Source: Geothrix terrae
Lineage (GTDB): Bacteria > Acidobacteriota > Holophagae > Holophagales > Holophagaceae
Assembly: GCF_022808775.1 (NCBI RefSeq)
Contig: NZ_JAKZLA010000002.1
Coordinates: forward strand, 1 to 64,000
Length of the DNA stretch: 64,000 nucleotides
Reading direction: 5' to 3'
This document shows positions 18,736 through 30,198 of this stretch, piece after piece. The notes below the pieces were generated by a model that was not told where the DNA came from, ran no database searches, and worked only from the letters and a program-made list of their open reading frames with translations. Numbering within the stretch: position 1 is the stretch's first letter; each line of letters starts with the position of its first letter. The translations under genes were made by a program, and so were the position numbers.

Positions 18736-20604
18736 TCAGAAGTCCAGGTTGTCGGTGATCCGGGTGCCGTTCTTGCTGAAGGTCTGGAGGAAGGTGGCAA
18801 TGCGCATCTCGGCTTCGGGCAGGCTTTCGACGCCGAGGTTCAGGTTGAGCAGGTCCACGTACCAGGGTGCCTTCACGGGGCTGTTGACGTAGGCCTGCAC
18901 GATGGCCCGAGCCACGGGCAGCGTGGTGTCCTTGGAGTCGTCGTGGACATCGCGGTTGCTGGCCTTGCGGAGCTTGGCGTACTCCTCGTCCACCAGGCGG
19001 GCGAAGAGGGCCGGCGTCAGCGTGTCCCCGATGGCCGTGCCCGTGGCGGCATCGGCCTCCGTGAAGGCGGCGCCCTTGTGCAGCCACTCCCAGAGGATGG
19101 AGAGGCGGATCTCGCCCGTGGCCATGTCCTCCATGAGGTAGAGCACGTCGTCGTTGCCGAAGAAGTCCGCGGGCTTGAGGGCCGCGGCCTGGAAGCCGCG
19201 CAGGAAGGCGTTGCCGTACTGGAGGGCCACGGAGAGCAGATCACGGGCCCCGGCGATGGTGCGGGGGGCCTTCTCCAGCATCATGAGGCCGGCGGCGTCC
19301 TCCGGGCCGTAGGTCAGGGCCGGGAAGGCGCGCCCCATCTGGTTGGCCTGGCCCGCGCGCTCCCAGACGGGGCGCACGATGTGGACCATCTTCCAGTGGG
19401 CCACCCACTTGCCCGAGGCGCCTTCGCGCTGCTCGCGCTCGGCGCCGGCCACGGCGCGCTTCATGCTGGCGGTGACGCCGGCCTCGCTGCCCACGGGGAT
19501 GTTGGGCTCCATGCCGCCCTGCCACAGGGCGAAGCGGCCGTTCCGGTCCGGGGTGTTCATGGCCCGGCGCACGCGGTCCTCGTAGGTGCGCATGTAGCCG
19601 TAGGTCATCGTGATCGAGCTGATGTCGGGATTCACGAAGCCCTTGTCCCAGGCCAGGGCGTCCGAGACGCTGTTGATGTAGTCCCAGCGGCCCGTGTTGA
19701 AGCCCACGAAGTGGGGCGCCAGCGCCGCGCGGATCTCCATGAGCTGGTAGCACTGCTCCAGCTGCTCCACCAGCACGTAGGCCTTGATGGTGCCCACCTC
19801 GAGGCCCAGGTGCTCCTCCAGGGCCACCAGCATGGCGTTGAAGAGGGCGGCATCCTCGGCGGTCTGGGTCTTGGGCAGGTAGAGCACGAGGCTGCGGCCC
19901 GCCGCGCGGAGGCGCGCGTGGTTGTTCACGATGTAGAGCGCCATGTCGGCGATGGAGGCGGAGAAGCCATGGCCGTTCCGCCGGATGTGGCGGTCCTCCA
20001 GGTGCAGGCCCCGCACGCGGTAGATCACGGTGGTGAAGTCCAGCTGCTTGCGCCAGTCCTCGATGATCGGGTGGCCGAAGAACCCCTTCGCCCACTGGTT
20101 CATCTCGCGGCTGACCTCCTCGGCAACTTCCAGGAAGAGCGGGTCCCGGGCGATGGCCAGCTTGAGGTTGCGGTGGTTGTCGAGGGACATGGTGTCCACC
20201 TGCCCCAGGGCGTCCTCGCCGTCGAACATCCAGCCGTCGGCGCCGGAGAGCAGGGCGTAGGCCACGTTGCGGATGCCCGAGCGGACATCCGAGCGCGGCT
20301 TGGTGGCCGGGCCCGTGCCCTGGATCCACTGGCGCTGGAGGTCCGGCGGGATCACCGCCCCGTCGAAGTTCCCGGCCCGGGCGTCGGCGACCGTGAAGGG
20401 CTTGCCCGGGATCCGCGCGGCGGGGTCCAGGAACCCGATGCGCTCGCCAGCCTCGGCCCGCTGCCTGCGCCGGGCGAGGCGGGCGGCCATGCGCTCCCGG
20501 CGCTGCTCATCCAGGGGCGCCAGGGCCTCCAGGGCACGGATCGCCTCTGGCGTGTAGACATCCGGATAGCTGGACAGGACGGCATCACGGAATTCGAGGG
20601 TCAT
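18736..20604 (-). CDS. aceB: malate synthase (A-type-like, long form)
   Basis: It condenses glyoxylate and acetyl-CoA to malate. The protein has 622 residues, against about 530 for E. coli AceB, with extra N-terminal sequence. Family signatures seen are MFDGEDALGQ, RVRGLHLEDRH, GFNTGRWDYI, MRTYEDRV, GGMEPNIP and GKWVAHWKM. The start ATG is preceded by GGGAG 7 nt upstream; an in-frame upstream extension lacks this. Four TTGACA-containing repeats lie 80-140 bp upstream. It sits with glycerate kinase and a lactate/glycolate-type permease, so it may serve glycolate/glyoxylate use rather than the classical glyoxylate shunt; no isocitrate lyase is in the window. Confidence 0.82.
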   Translation of the reverse strand: MTLEFRDAVLSSYPDVYTPEAIRALEALAPLDEQRRERMAARLARRRQRAEAGERIGFLDPAARIPGKPFTVADARAGNFDGAVIPPDLQRQWIQGTGPATKPRSDVRSGIRNVAYALLSGADGWMFDGEDALGQVDTMSLDNHRNLKLAIARDPLFLEVAEEVSREMNQWAKGFFGHPIIEDWRKQLDFTTVIYRVRGLHLEDRHIRRNGHGFSASIADMALYIVNNHARLRAAGRSLVLYLPKTQTAEDAALFNAMLVALEEHLGLEVGTIKAYVLVEQLEQCYQLMEIRAALAPHFVGFNTGRWDYINSVSDALAWDKGFVNPDISSITMTYGYMRTYEDRVRRAMNTPDRNGRFALWQGGMEPNIPVGSEAGVTASMKRAVAGAEREQREGASGKWVAHWKMVHIVRPVWERAGQANQMGRAFPALTYGPEDAAGLMMLEKAPRTIAGARDLLSVALQYGNAFLRGFQAAALKPADFFGNDDVLYLMEDMATGEIRLSILWEWLHKGAAFTEADAATGTAIGDTLTPALFARLVDEEYAKLRKASNRDVHDDSKDTTLPVARAIVQAYVNSPVKAPWYVDLLNLNLGVESLPEAEMRIATFLQTFSKNGTRITDNLDF

Positions 20605-20684
20605 GGTCGGTCTCCCTTCGGAACATCGGCAGGACAGGTGCATCCATTCTTGCGGATCGGCGGGTGCTTCCACCCCTCGAGCGC

Positions 20685-20743
20685 GTGTCAATCAGGTGGG
20701 CGTGTCAATCGCATGTCAATCACAAGGCATCCGGGTGTCAATC
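20685..20743 (-). repeat. four iterated GATTGACA motifs
   Basis: The octamer GATTGACA (minus strand; TGTCAATC on the plus strand) occurs four times within 59 bp: nine-base copies at 20685-20693, 20702-20710, 20713-20721 and 20735-20743. Start-to-start distances are 17, 11 and 22 bp. Each copy contains TTGACA, the sigma-70 -35 consensus, but no convincing -10 lies at 16-18 bp from any of them. They fall between the glycerate kinase stop and the malate synthase start, so they may be operators or promoter elements of the latter. Confidence 0.55.
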
Positions 20744-20748
20744 GGGGT

Positions 20749-21894
20749 TCAGGGGCGCAGGGCCATGCCGACCTTGACCAGGCGGCAGGCCCGGGCGGCC
20801 GCAGCCTCCACCAGCGCCGCGCCCTGCCCCATGCAGTCCTCCAGGGTCATGGGCTGGGGCACGGTGGTGGCCAGGGCGTCGATGCCGTGGCCCAGCACCT
20901 CGTCCGCGCCGTCGCCCAGGCCGCCAGCGATGCAGATCACGGGCACGCGATGGCGCTTGGCCACCGCCGCCACGCCCACGGGAGCCTTGCCCATGGCCGT
21001 CTGGAAGTCCGTGCGGCCTTCCCCGGTGATGACCAGGTCCGCGCCCTGGGCCAGGGCCTCGAAGCCGGTGGTCTCCAGCACGATGGACACGCCGGGCCGG
21101 AGGCTGGCGGGGGTGAAGAAGAGCAGACCCGCCCCTAGGCCGCCGGCGGCACCGGCCCCGGGCAGCAGGGCGATGTCGCGGCCGGTGGCGGCCTCGGCCA
21201 CCTCCGCGAAGACGCCCAGGGCCGCATCCAGCTCCTGCACCATCTCCGGCGTGGCGCCCTTCTGGGGACCGTAGACGGCGGAGGCCCCGCGCGGACCGCA
21301 GAGCGGGTTGTCCACGTCGCAGGCCACCAGGACGCTGGCCTCGGCGAGGCGCGGATCCAGGCCCGACAGGTCGATGCGCGCCAGGCGCGCGAGGGCGGCG
21401 CCGCCTTCGGGCAGATCGCGGCCCTCCGCATCCAGGAAGCGCACGCCCAGGGCCCGGGCCATGCCCGTGCCGCCATCATTGGTGGCGCTGCCGCCGATGC
21501 CGATGACGAGCTTGCGCAGACCCGCATCCAGGGCGGCCTTCATCAGCTCGCCCGTGCCCGCGGTGCTGGTGATGCGGGGATCCCGGCGGTCCTTCGGCAC
21601 GAGGGGCAGGCCCGAGGCCGAGGCCATCTCGATGAAGGCGGTGGCGCCGTCGCCGGAGATGCCCCAGTGGGCCCGCACGGGCCCGCCCAGGGGGCCGCGC
21701 ACCTCCGTGTGCATGAGGCGCCCGCCCGTGGCCGCCACCAGGGCCTCCACCGTGCCCTCGCCGCCGTCGGCGATGGGCACCTTGACCACCTCCGCGGCGG
21801 GAAACACCGCATGGATGCCCCGCTCCATGGCCTCGGCCACACCGAGGGCGGACACGCTGCCCTTGAAGGAATCCGGAGCCACGATGATGCGCAT
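20749..21894 (-). CDS. glycerate kinase (GarK/GlxK type)
   Basis: It phosphorylates D-glycerate, giving 2-phosphoglycerate in this family, and links glyoxylate-derived glycerate to glycolysis. The 381 residues match the family length. Signatures seen are APDSFKGS at the N-terminus, PIADGGEGT (about residue 41), GIGGSATNDGG (about 130), PGAGAAGGLGAGL and VITGEGRTDFQTAMGK (about 290-305). It lies between malate synthase and the permease on the same strand, consistent with a glycolate/glyoxylate/glycerate module. Confidence 0.92.
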   Translation of the reverse strand: MRIIVAPDSFKGSVSALGVAEAMERGIHAVFPAAEVVKVPIADGGEGTVEALVAATGGRLMHTEVRGPLGGPVRAHWGISGDGATAFIEMASASGLPLVPKDRRDPRITSTAGTGELMKAALDAGLRKLVIGIGGSATNDGGTGMARALGVRFLDAEGRDLPEGGAALARLARIDLSGLDPRLAEASVLVACDVDNPLCGPRGASAVYGPQKGATPEMVQELDAALGVFAEVAEAATGRDIALLPGAGAAGGLGAGLLFFTPASLRPGVSIVLETTGFEALAQGADLVITGEGRTDFQTAMGKAPVGVAAVAKRHRVPVICIAGGLGDGADEVLGHGIDALATTVPQPMTLEDCMGQGAALVEAAAARACRLVKVGMALRP

Positions 21895-21928
21895 GGGTTC
21901 TTACCTCTCGTGCCGATTGGAAAAGATT

Positions 21929-22004
21929 CACCACGAAGACACGAAGACAGGAAGAAAAGGAAAATACAACCGCAGCTCTTCGTGGTCTTCCTGTCTTCGT
22001 GGTG
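21929..22004. repeat. long inverted repeat, family B
   Basis: Left arm 21929-21954 begins CACCACGAAGAC and contains an extra tandem ACGAAGAC. The right arm, 21987-22004, is the complement of the rest. The two arms pair over 18 bp once the 8-nt duplication is looped out. The same sequence forms a 26-bp perfect inverted repeat at 47462-47526. It lies between the permease stop and the glycerate kinase start. Confidence 0.85.
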
Positions 22005-22033
22005 ATTCTGGCTTTGTGTTCTCGCCGATCAGG

Positions 22034-23659
22034 TCAGGGAACGAGCCCCGGGAACAGGAACGCGAAGCCGAAGACCATGAGGCCCAGCAGGATCACGTAG
22101 GGGATCGTGTACTTGATGGTCTGCCGCATGATCAGGCCTTCCTTGCCGGCCAGGCCCACGGCGGTGGCGGCGATGACGATGCTCTGGGGCGAGATCATCT
22201 TGCCAGCGGAGGCGCCCGCGCTGCCGGCCGAGGCCATGAGGATGTCGGACAGGCCCATGCCGTTGGCGGTGAGCCGCTGCAGGTTGCCGAAGAGGGCGTT
22301 GGCGGAGGTGTTGCTGCCCGTGAGGAACACGCCCAGGGTGCCGAAGAGCGGGCTGAGGAACGGGTACACGTTCCGGCTCACCAGGGCCACGATGCCGTTG
22401 GCCATGGTGGCCACCATGGAGATCTGCTTGGTGGCGAGATCGCCCACCACGGCCAGCTTGGTCTTGGGGTCGATGATGGGCAGGGCCATGTTCATCACTT
22501 CAGCGATGGCGAGGATGCTGGCCACCGCGATGAAGGACGGGATCATCTGCTTGAAGGTCTTGCCGAACTGCTCGCCCATCACGCCGTAGCTGATGCCCAT
22601 GAAGGGGAAGGCGATGAGGCCGGCGATGAGCATGATGGTGCCGGGGCTCTGGAGCCAGGTGAACGCATAGAGCTTGCCGGGGTTGTAGATCTGGGCCTTG
22701 AGGAGCACCCACTTCCAGCCCGGGGCGGTGCCGTTGAAGAGGGGCTTGGTGCTGGGCAGGTTCACCGCGATGACGAGCACCGCCAGCAGCAGGTAGGGCA
22801 GCCAGGAGAGGAACAGCTCCTTCGGATGGAACTCCCGGCGCTCGTCGGTGGCCGGGGCCTCGCCCTCGAAGAGCCAGGGCTGCGGGTGCTTCTGGAAGTT
22901 CAGGTAGATGGCGGTGGCCACGAGGCAGACCAGGCCCGCCAGCACGGAGGTGAGGTCCGCGCCGATGAAGTTGGAAACGAGGAACTCGGTGATGGCGAAG
23001 CTGAGGCCGGACACCAGGATGGTGCCCAGGGCGCCCTTGAGGCCCTTGGACTTGGACATGGCGTACACGGTGGCGAAGGCCATGATCAGCGCCAGGGGCG
23101 CCATGAAGCGGCCCGTCATCTGGGAGAGCTTCATCACGTCCAGGCCCGTGGTCTTGGCGAGCGTCACGGTGGGGATGGCGAGGGAGCCGAAGGGCACGGG
23201 GCCCGTGTTGGCCACCAGGCACACCAGCGCGGCCATCATGGGGTTGTAGCCCAGGCCGATGAGGATGCTGGCGGGAATGGCCACGGGCGCGCCGAAGCCG
23301 CAGATGCCCTCGAGGAAGGCGCCGAAGCCGAAGGCGATGAGCAGGGCCTGGGCGCGGCGGTCGACGGTGAGGTTCGCCATGGCGCCCTGCATCTTGTCCA
23401 TCCAGCCCGTGGCCTTCAGCACGTTGTAGACCACCAGCGCGCCGAAGGGGATGTACATGATGGGGAAGATGCCCGTGAGGCCGCCCTGGAGGGCCGCCAG
23501 CACCGTGACCTTGGCCGGGAAGTGGAACACGAGGATGGCCGCGAGCACCGTCACCAGCAGGGCGATGGGCGCCACCTTGGCGGCTGGTTTCATCAGCAGC
23601 GGGATGCCGATGAGCAGAACGATGAGGGGCAGCGTGGCTGCGAGAATGCTCAAAAACAT
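22034..23659 (-). CDS. LctP-family L-lactate/glycolate permease
   Basis: This polytopic inner-membrane permease (541 residues, about 13 hydrophobic helices) belongs to the LldP/GlcA family, which takes up L-lactate, D-lactate or glycolate with protons. Characteristic stretches include FGFGAFLEGICGFGAPVAI and TGSNTSANALFGNLQ. GGAGG lies 6 nt before the chosen ATG; the open frame upstream has no such site. Neighbouring malate synthase and glycerate kinase favour glycolate as a substrate, but lactate is equally possible on sequence. Two GntR-type operators upstream suggest substrate-inducible control. Confidence 0.92.
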   Translation of the reverse strand: MFLSILAATLPLIVLLIGIPLLMKPAAKVAPIALLVTVLAAILVFHFPAKVTVLAALQGGLTGIFPIMYIPFGALVVYNVLKATGWMDKMQGAMANLTVDRRAQALLIAFGFGAFLEGICGFGAPVAIPASILIGLGYNPMMAALVCLVANTGPVPFGSLAIPTVTLAKTTGLDVMKLSQMTGRFMAPLALIMAFATVYAMSKSKGLKGALGTILVSGLSFAITEFLVSNFIGADLTSVLAGLVCLVATAIYLNFQKHPQPWLFEGEAPATDERREFHPKELFLSWLPYLLLAVLVIAVNLPSTKPLFNGTAPGWKWVLLKAQIYNPGKLYAFTWLQSPGTIMLIAGLIAFPFMGISYGVMGEQFGKTFKQMIPSFIAVASILAIAEVMNMALPIIDPKTKLAVVGDLATKQISMVATMANGIVALVSRNVYPFLSPLFGTLGVFLTGSNTSANALFGNLQRLTANGMGLSDILMASAGSAGASAGKMISPQSIVIAATAVGLAGKEGLIMRQTIKYTIPYVILLGLMVFGFAFLFPGLVP

Positions 23660-23684
23660 TGTCGACCTCCGAATCGGTTGCCAA

Positions 23685-23713
23685 ACAGTACCTGGGGTTG
23701 GTCTGACCACCAA
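23685..23713 (-). promoter_or_regulatory. predicted promoter of the lactate/glycolate permease gene
   Basis: On the minus strand TTGGTG (23708-23713) and TACTGT (23685-23690) are separated by exactly 17 nt. They lie 26 bp upstream of the start codon. The operator at 23699-23709 covers most of the spacer, so a bound repressor would block polymerase. Confidence 0.5.
23699..23709. promoter_or_regulatory. FadR/GntR-type operator TGGTCTGACCA (proximal)
   Basis: A perfect TGGT-N3-ACCA palindrome, the half-site pattern used by FadR-subfamily GntR regulators such as PdhR, LldR and GlcC, which respond to pyruvate, lactate and glycolate. It overlaps the predicted promoter spacer. No GntR gene is in the window. 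Confidence 0.65.
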
Positions 23714-23810
23714 GCCAAAAACATTTTTGAGCCACAAGGACCGGAATCGGTCAGATCCCGGCCCTTGTAGCCACACTTTTCAAAGTGGATTTTATCGGCA
23801 CCAATCGCGG

Positions 23811-23821
23811 TGGTTAGACCA
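23811..23821. promoter_or_regulatory. FadR/GntR-type operator TGGTTAGACCA (distal)
   Basis: This is a second perfect TGGT-N3-ACCA site, 112 bp from the first, about ten and a half helical turns. It lies just before the stop of the tricorn-like protease gene. Paired sites at this spacing would suit looping repression as in E. coli lldP. Confidence 0.6.
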
Positions 23822-23827
23822 CCAGAC

Positions 23828-27145
<3,318 letters not shown>

Positions 27146-27313
27146 CGGTGCACCTCTGAGGTTGGAGATGCAGGCATTGTATGACGAGGTAATGCCAGGC
27201 CAACGAAAACTTCCGAGCGGCGATCCCTGGGTCGGCACGGCGGTGCACTCCTTGTTCAGGGCCACGAGTCGGGATAGAGCCTCCGCGTCAAACGTGGCTT
27301 GGTCCCCATCCCC

Positions 27314-27369
27314 TTCATCCCCTGCATCCCTGTTCAAAGGCCTTTCCCGACAGGGATGCAAGGGATGAA
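27314..27369. repeat. inverted repeat, family C (20-bp arms)
   Basis: TTCATCCCCTGCATCCCTGT (27314-27333) pairs with 27350-27369 with a single mismatch across a 16-nt loop. It lies between the lipoprotein stop and the tricorn-like gene start, both on the minus strand. Only one copy was seen. The rest of this 239-bp gap shows nothing recognisable. Confidence 0.8.
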
Positions 27370-27384
27370 TGCAGATCCCGTCAT

Positions 27385-28149
27385 TCACGGCCCGACCAAT
27401 TGCAGCTCGGCGGCGAACTGGCCGGCGGCGCCGGTGGCCTGCACCTCCAGGCGCACGGGGGAATAGCTGAAGTCGAAGAAGGCCAGCCCAGCGTAGGCGC
27501 GTGCCGGCTGGCCGGTGGGCGTGTAGGTCACGTTCACGCGGAAGGCGTTCTTGGCGGGATCCACAGCCGTCAGCGTGCCGGCCAGGGTGCCGAAGGCGTC
27601 GGATCCACTCAGGGCCCCGGTGGACGTGAGCCGCCCGCTGATGGGATAGCCCGAGCTGGTCGCGGTGGAGGCGTAGGTCCCTGCCACGTTCGCCATGACC
27701 ACCGGCGAGGCGTACTTGGCCCCGGCGTTGTAGGAGAAGGTGAAGGTCCCGCTGTCGTAGACGCTCGCGTAGGTGCCGGAGAGGGCGGATCCGCCCGTGC
27801 CCGAGCCGCGGAGGGTGTAGCCCAGGGAGGCGACATTCCCCGGGAAGAGGTACCCCGTGGGGGCGTACATCGTGCCGGAACCCGTGGCGTTGCTGCCGGT
27901 GACGGACAGGGTGCCCACCGCCTGGATGCCGTTGGAGGCCACGTAGCGCATCTCGCCGGAGGCCAGCAGAAGGGCCGTGGCGGACACGCTTCCGCCGGTG
28001 TTGGAGACGAGGGTGCCATTCCAGGGGCCCTCGAAGGCGCCCGCGGAGGCCGGCGGCGGAGGCGGCGTGGAGGTGCCTCCCCCTCCGCCCCCGCAGGCGA
28101 GGAGAGTCAGAAGGCCGATGGCCGGAAGAAGGGAGGACGTCATGCGCAT
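27385..28149 (-). CDS. hypothetical lipoprotein
   Basis: This is a 254-residue protein. A lipoprotein signal with lipobox LLAC (Cys at residue 19) is followed by a Gly run and a Pro-rich tether, then a Gly/Ser/Thr-rich domain of repeated beta strands with no family I recognise. It is probably anchored to a membrane facing the periplasm or surface. GGAG lies 5 nt before the start. It is upstream of the tricorn-like gene on the same strand, separated by an inverted repeat, so co-transcription is uncertain. Confidence 0.65.
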   Translation of the reverse strand: MRMTSSLLPAIGLLTLLACGGGGGGTSTPPPPPASAGAFEGPWNGTLVSNTGGSVSATALLLASGEMRYVASNGIQAVGTLSVTGSNATGSGTMYAPTGYLFPGNVASLGYTLRGSGTGGSALSGTYASVYDSGTFTFSYNAGAKYASPVVMANVAGTYASTATSSGYPISGRLTSTGALSGSDAFGTLAGTLTAVDPAKNAFRVNVTYTPTGQPARAYAGLAFFDFSYSPVRLEVQATGAAGQFAAELQLVGP

Positions 28150-28305
28150 GGAGGCTCCGCCATGGAGAATGGAATGATGACCTGAAGATCAGGCATGATC
28201 ACCCTACCCTGCCGCGATGGACAGTCCGTGTCCAGAGAGGGCCCGGGCCGACCTCCGAGCCTCGAGCGCAGCGACTGAGAATGCGGAATTGCCAAAGATC
28301 TTTTT

Positions 28306-28518
28306 AGCCACCGATTTCGCCGGTTGCGCGGATTGGGGCTCCGAGGCATTCCGCATAGGCAGGCCGCTTCCGGCTTGGCCGGAAGTCATGGGGAGCGGCA
28401 GGGCCGCACTCCCAAAAAGGCGCGGCCCTGCCGCCCCCCATGAGCCCACCCTGCCTCGGGACATGACCCCATCCTTTCTCATCGCTGAAATCACTGAAAT
28501 CGGGGCTCATCGGTGGCT
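28306..28518. repeat. composite inverted repeat, family A with inserted inner hairpin
   Basis: The outer arms AGCCACCGAT (28306-28315) and ATCGGTGGCT (28509-28518) match the family A element near 7.2 kb; the right side also contains TCACTGAAATCGG. Inside sits a separate perfect 12-bp hairpin, CGGCAGGGCCGC (28396-28407) with 28422-28433, loop 14 nt. The element fills most of the 396-bp gap between the lipoprotein gene and xseA, which are divergent. Otherwise no gene is seen in the gap. Confidence 0.75.
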
Positions 28519-28545
28519 GCATGCTTCCCGTGCGATGATGCCGGG

Positions 28546-29856
28546 ATGGACACCCCACTCTCCGTCAAGCGCCTGCTGGAGCAGGTCAAGGTCCGGCTGG
28601 AGCCGCCGTTCGCGGCGGTGTGCGTGGTGGGGGAGGTGTCGAACTTCCGGGGCTCGGGCAAGCACTGGTACTTCACGCTGAAGGAGGAGGGCGCCGCGCT
28701 CTCCTGCGCGGTGTGGGCCAGCCAGCAGCGGTTCCTCCAGCACAAGCCGGCGGACGGGCAGCGGGTGGTGCTCAAGGGCAGCCTCAACCTCTACGTGGCG
28801 GGCGGCACGATCACGCTGGCGGTCACGCACTGCGAGCCCGCGGGCGTGGGCGACCTGCAGGCGCGGCTGCGGGCGCTGGAGGCGGACCTGCGCGCCCAGG
28901 GGCTCTTCGACCGCCCCAAGCGCCCCCTGCCCCGCTTCCCCAAGAAGCTCGGCATCGTGGCGGCCCTGGGCGGCGCGGCCCTGCGCGATGTGCTGGAGGT
29001 GACGAGCCGCCGCGCCCCGGGCATCCACCTGCTTATCGCCCCGGCGGCGGCCCAGGGCGAGCGCTGCGTGCCGGAGACACTGCTCGCCCTCCAGGAGCTC
29101 CAGGATGCCCACTGGGGCTGCGAGGCCCTGCTGCTGGTGCGGGGCGGCGGCAGCCTGGAGGACCTCTGGGCCTTCAACGATCCGGAGCTGGTGCGGGCCG
29201 TGGCCGTGTGCCGGATCCCCGTGGTCACCGGCGTGGGCCACGAGATTGATACGACGCTGGTGGATCTGGCCGCGGACCGCCGCGCCGCCACCCCCAGCCA
29301 GGCCGCGGAGCTGGCCACGCCGGACCGCGCGGCCCTGGCCGCGGAGCTGCGTCGCCGGGTGGAGGCCCTGGCCGCCAAGACCGCCTGGCGCCTGCGGGGC
29401 CTGGAGACCACGCTGAACCTGCTGGTGGAGCACGGTCTGCAACGGGCGGAGCCGCTGGCCATGGGCGGAACGCGCCTGGCCGCCCAGGGCCAGCGGCTGG
29501 CCCTGGCCCACCCCAGCCGCGGGCTGGACGCCGCCGGCGCGCGGCTGTCCCTCCTGTGCCACCGCCTGGGCCAGGCGGCCGGCCGCGCCGCCGGCGAGCC
29601 GGACCTGCCGCGGGTGCATGAGGCCCGGCGCCGCCTGGCTCCCGCCGTCCTGGGCGCCCTCCAGCGCCGCGACCAGCGGCTGGCCGTGCTGGCGGAGCGG
29701 CTGCGGGGCCTGGATCCCGCCGGCCCCCTCCAGCGGGGCTTCGTGCTGGCCCTGGACGCCGAGGGGCGCCCGGTGACCGCCGCCCGGGCCCTGCCCGCGG
29801 GCGCTGGCCTCCGCCTGCGCTGGCATGACGGCGAGCGGAAGGCCCGGCTGGACTAG
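28546..29856 (+). CDS. xseA: exodeoxyribonuclease VII large subunit
   Basis: This is the catalytic subunit of exonuclease VII, which degrades single-stranded DNA to oligonucleotides. It has 436 residues. An N-terminal OB-fold (about 1-100, with VVGEVSNFRGSGKHWYFTLK) is followed by the catalytic core (LFDRPKRPLPRFPKKLGIV; RGGGSLEDLWAFND; VVTGVGHEIDTTLVDLAADRRAATPS) and an Ala/Leu-rich coiled-coil C-terminus. The ATG at 28546 puts the N-terminus at the family position; an open extension of 11 codons upstream reads into the repeat. The small subunit gene xseB is not in the window. Confidence 0.95.
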   Translation: MDTPLSVKRLLEQVKVRLEPPFAAVCVVGEVSNFRGSGKHWYFTLKEEGAALSCAVWASQQRFLQHKPADGQRVVLKGSLNLYVAGGTITLAVTHCEPAGVGDLQARLRALEADLRAQGLFDRPKRPLPRFPKKLGIVAALGGAALRDVLEVTSRRAPGIHLLIAPAAAQGERCVPETLLALQELQDAHWGCEALLLVRGGGSLEDLWAFNDPELVRAVAVCRIPVVTGVGHEIDTTLVDLAADRRAATPSQAAELATPDRAALAAELRRRVEALAAKTAWRLRGLETTLNLLVEHGLQRAEPLAMGGTRLAAQGQRLALAHPSRGLDAAGARLSLLCHRLGQAAGRAAGEPDLPRVHEARRRLAPAVLGALQRRDQRLAVLAERLRGLDPAGPLQRGFVLALDAEGRPVTAARALPAGAGLRLRWHDGERKARLD

Positions 29857-29894
29857 GCGGCAGTTCCCGGCGGAGCTCAGCCGGAAAAGCAGGC

Positions 29895-30093
29895 AACCGC
29901 GAATGACGCGAATGGGCGCGAAACGCGACGGAGATGGGCCGCCTGGGCCTTCGGCCCCCAGCCGCGCGGCGCGGCTGGCCGCACGCGAGGCGGGAATGCC
30001 GGCTCCTGAAGGCCGCCAGACCCGCCCCGCGCGGGAGGCGGAGGATCATTCGTCATTCGCGCGCCCGCAGGGCGATTTGCGCTTTTCGCGGTT
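29895..30093. repeat. inverted-repeat-bounded GC-rich element (family D)
   Basis: AACCGCGAA (29895-29903) and TTCGCGGTT (30085-30093) bound 181 nt. Near each end are further complementary motifs: GAATGACGCGAATG on the left, CATTCGTCATTCGCG on the right. The inside is rich in short hairpins. It occupies most of the 342-bp gap between xseA and the kinase gene; the remainder (30094-30198) is AT-richer and probably holds the kinase promoter, but no convincing boxes were found. Confidence 0.6.
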
Positions 30094-30198
30094 CGGTCAT
30101 TCCAGGACGAGGCTCGCCGATCCTCAGGTAAACGGACTTCTTATATGCGCCTCGGACCGCGTCGCGTGATAACGTAAAAAAAATTCACCGGTGCTCAG

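Noticed and set aside
20685-20743. Four short repeats considered as a CRISPR or iteron array
   Set aside because: Units are 9 bp and spacing is irregular (17, 11, 22 bp), far from CRISPR repeat-spacer geometry, and no cas or replication genes are near.
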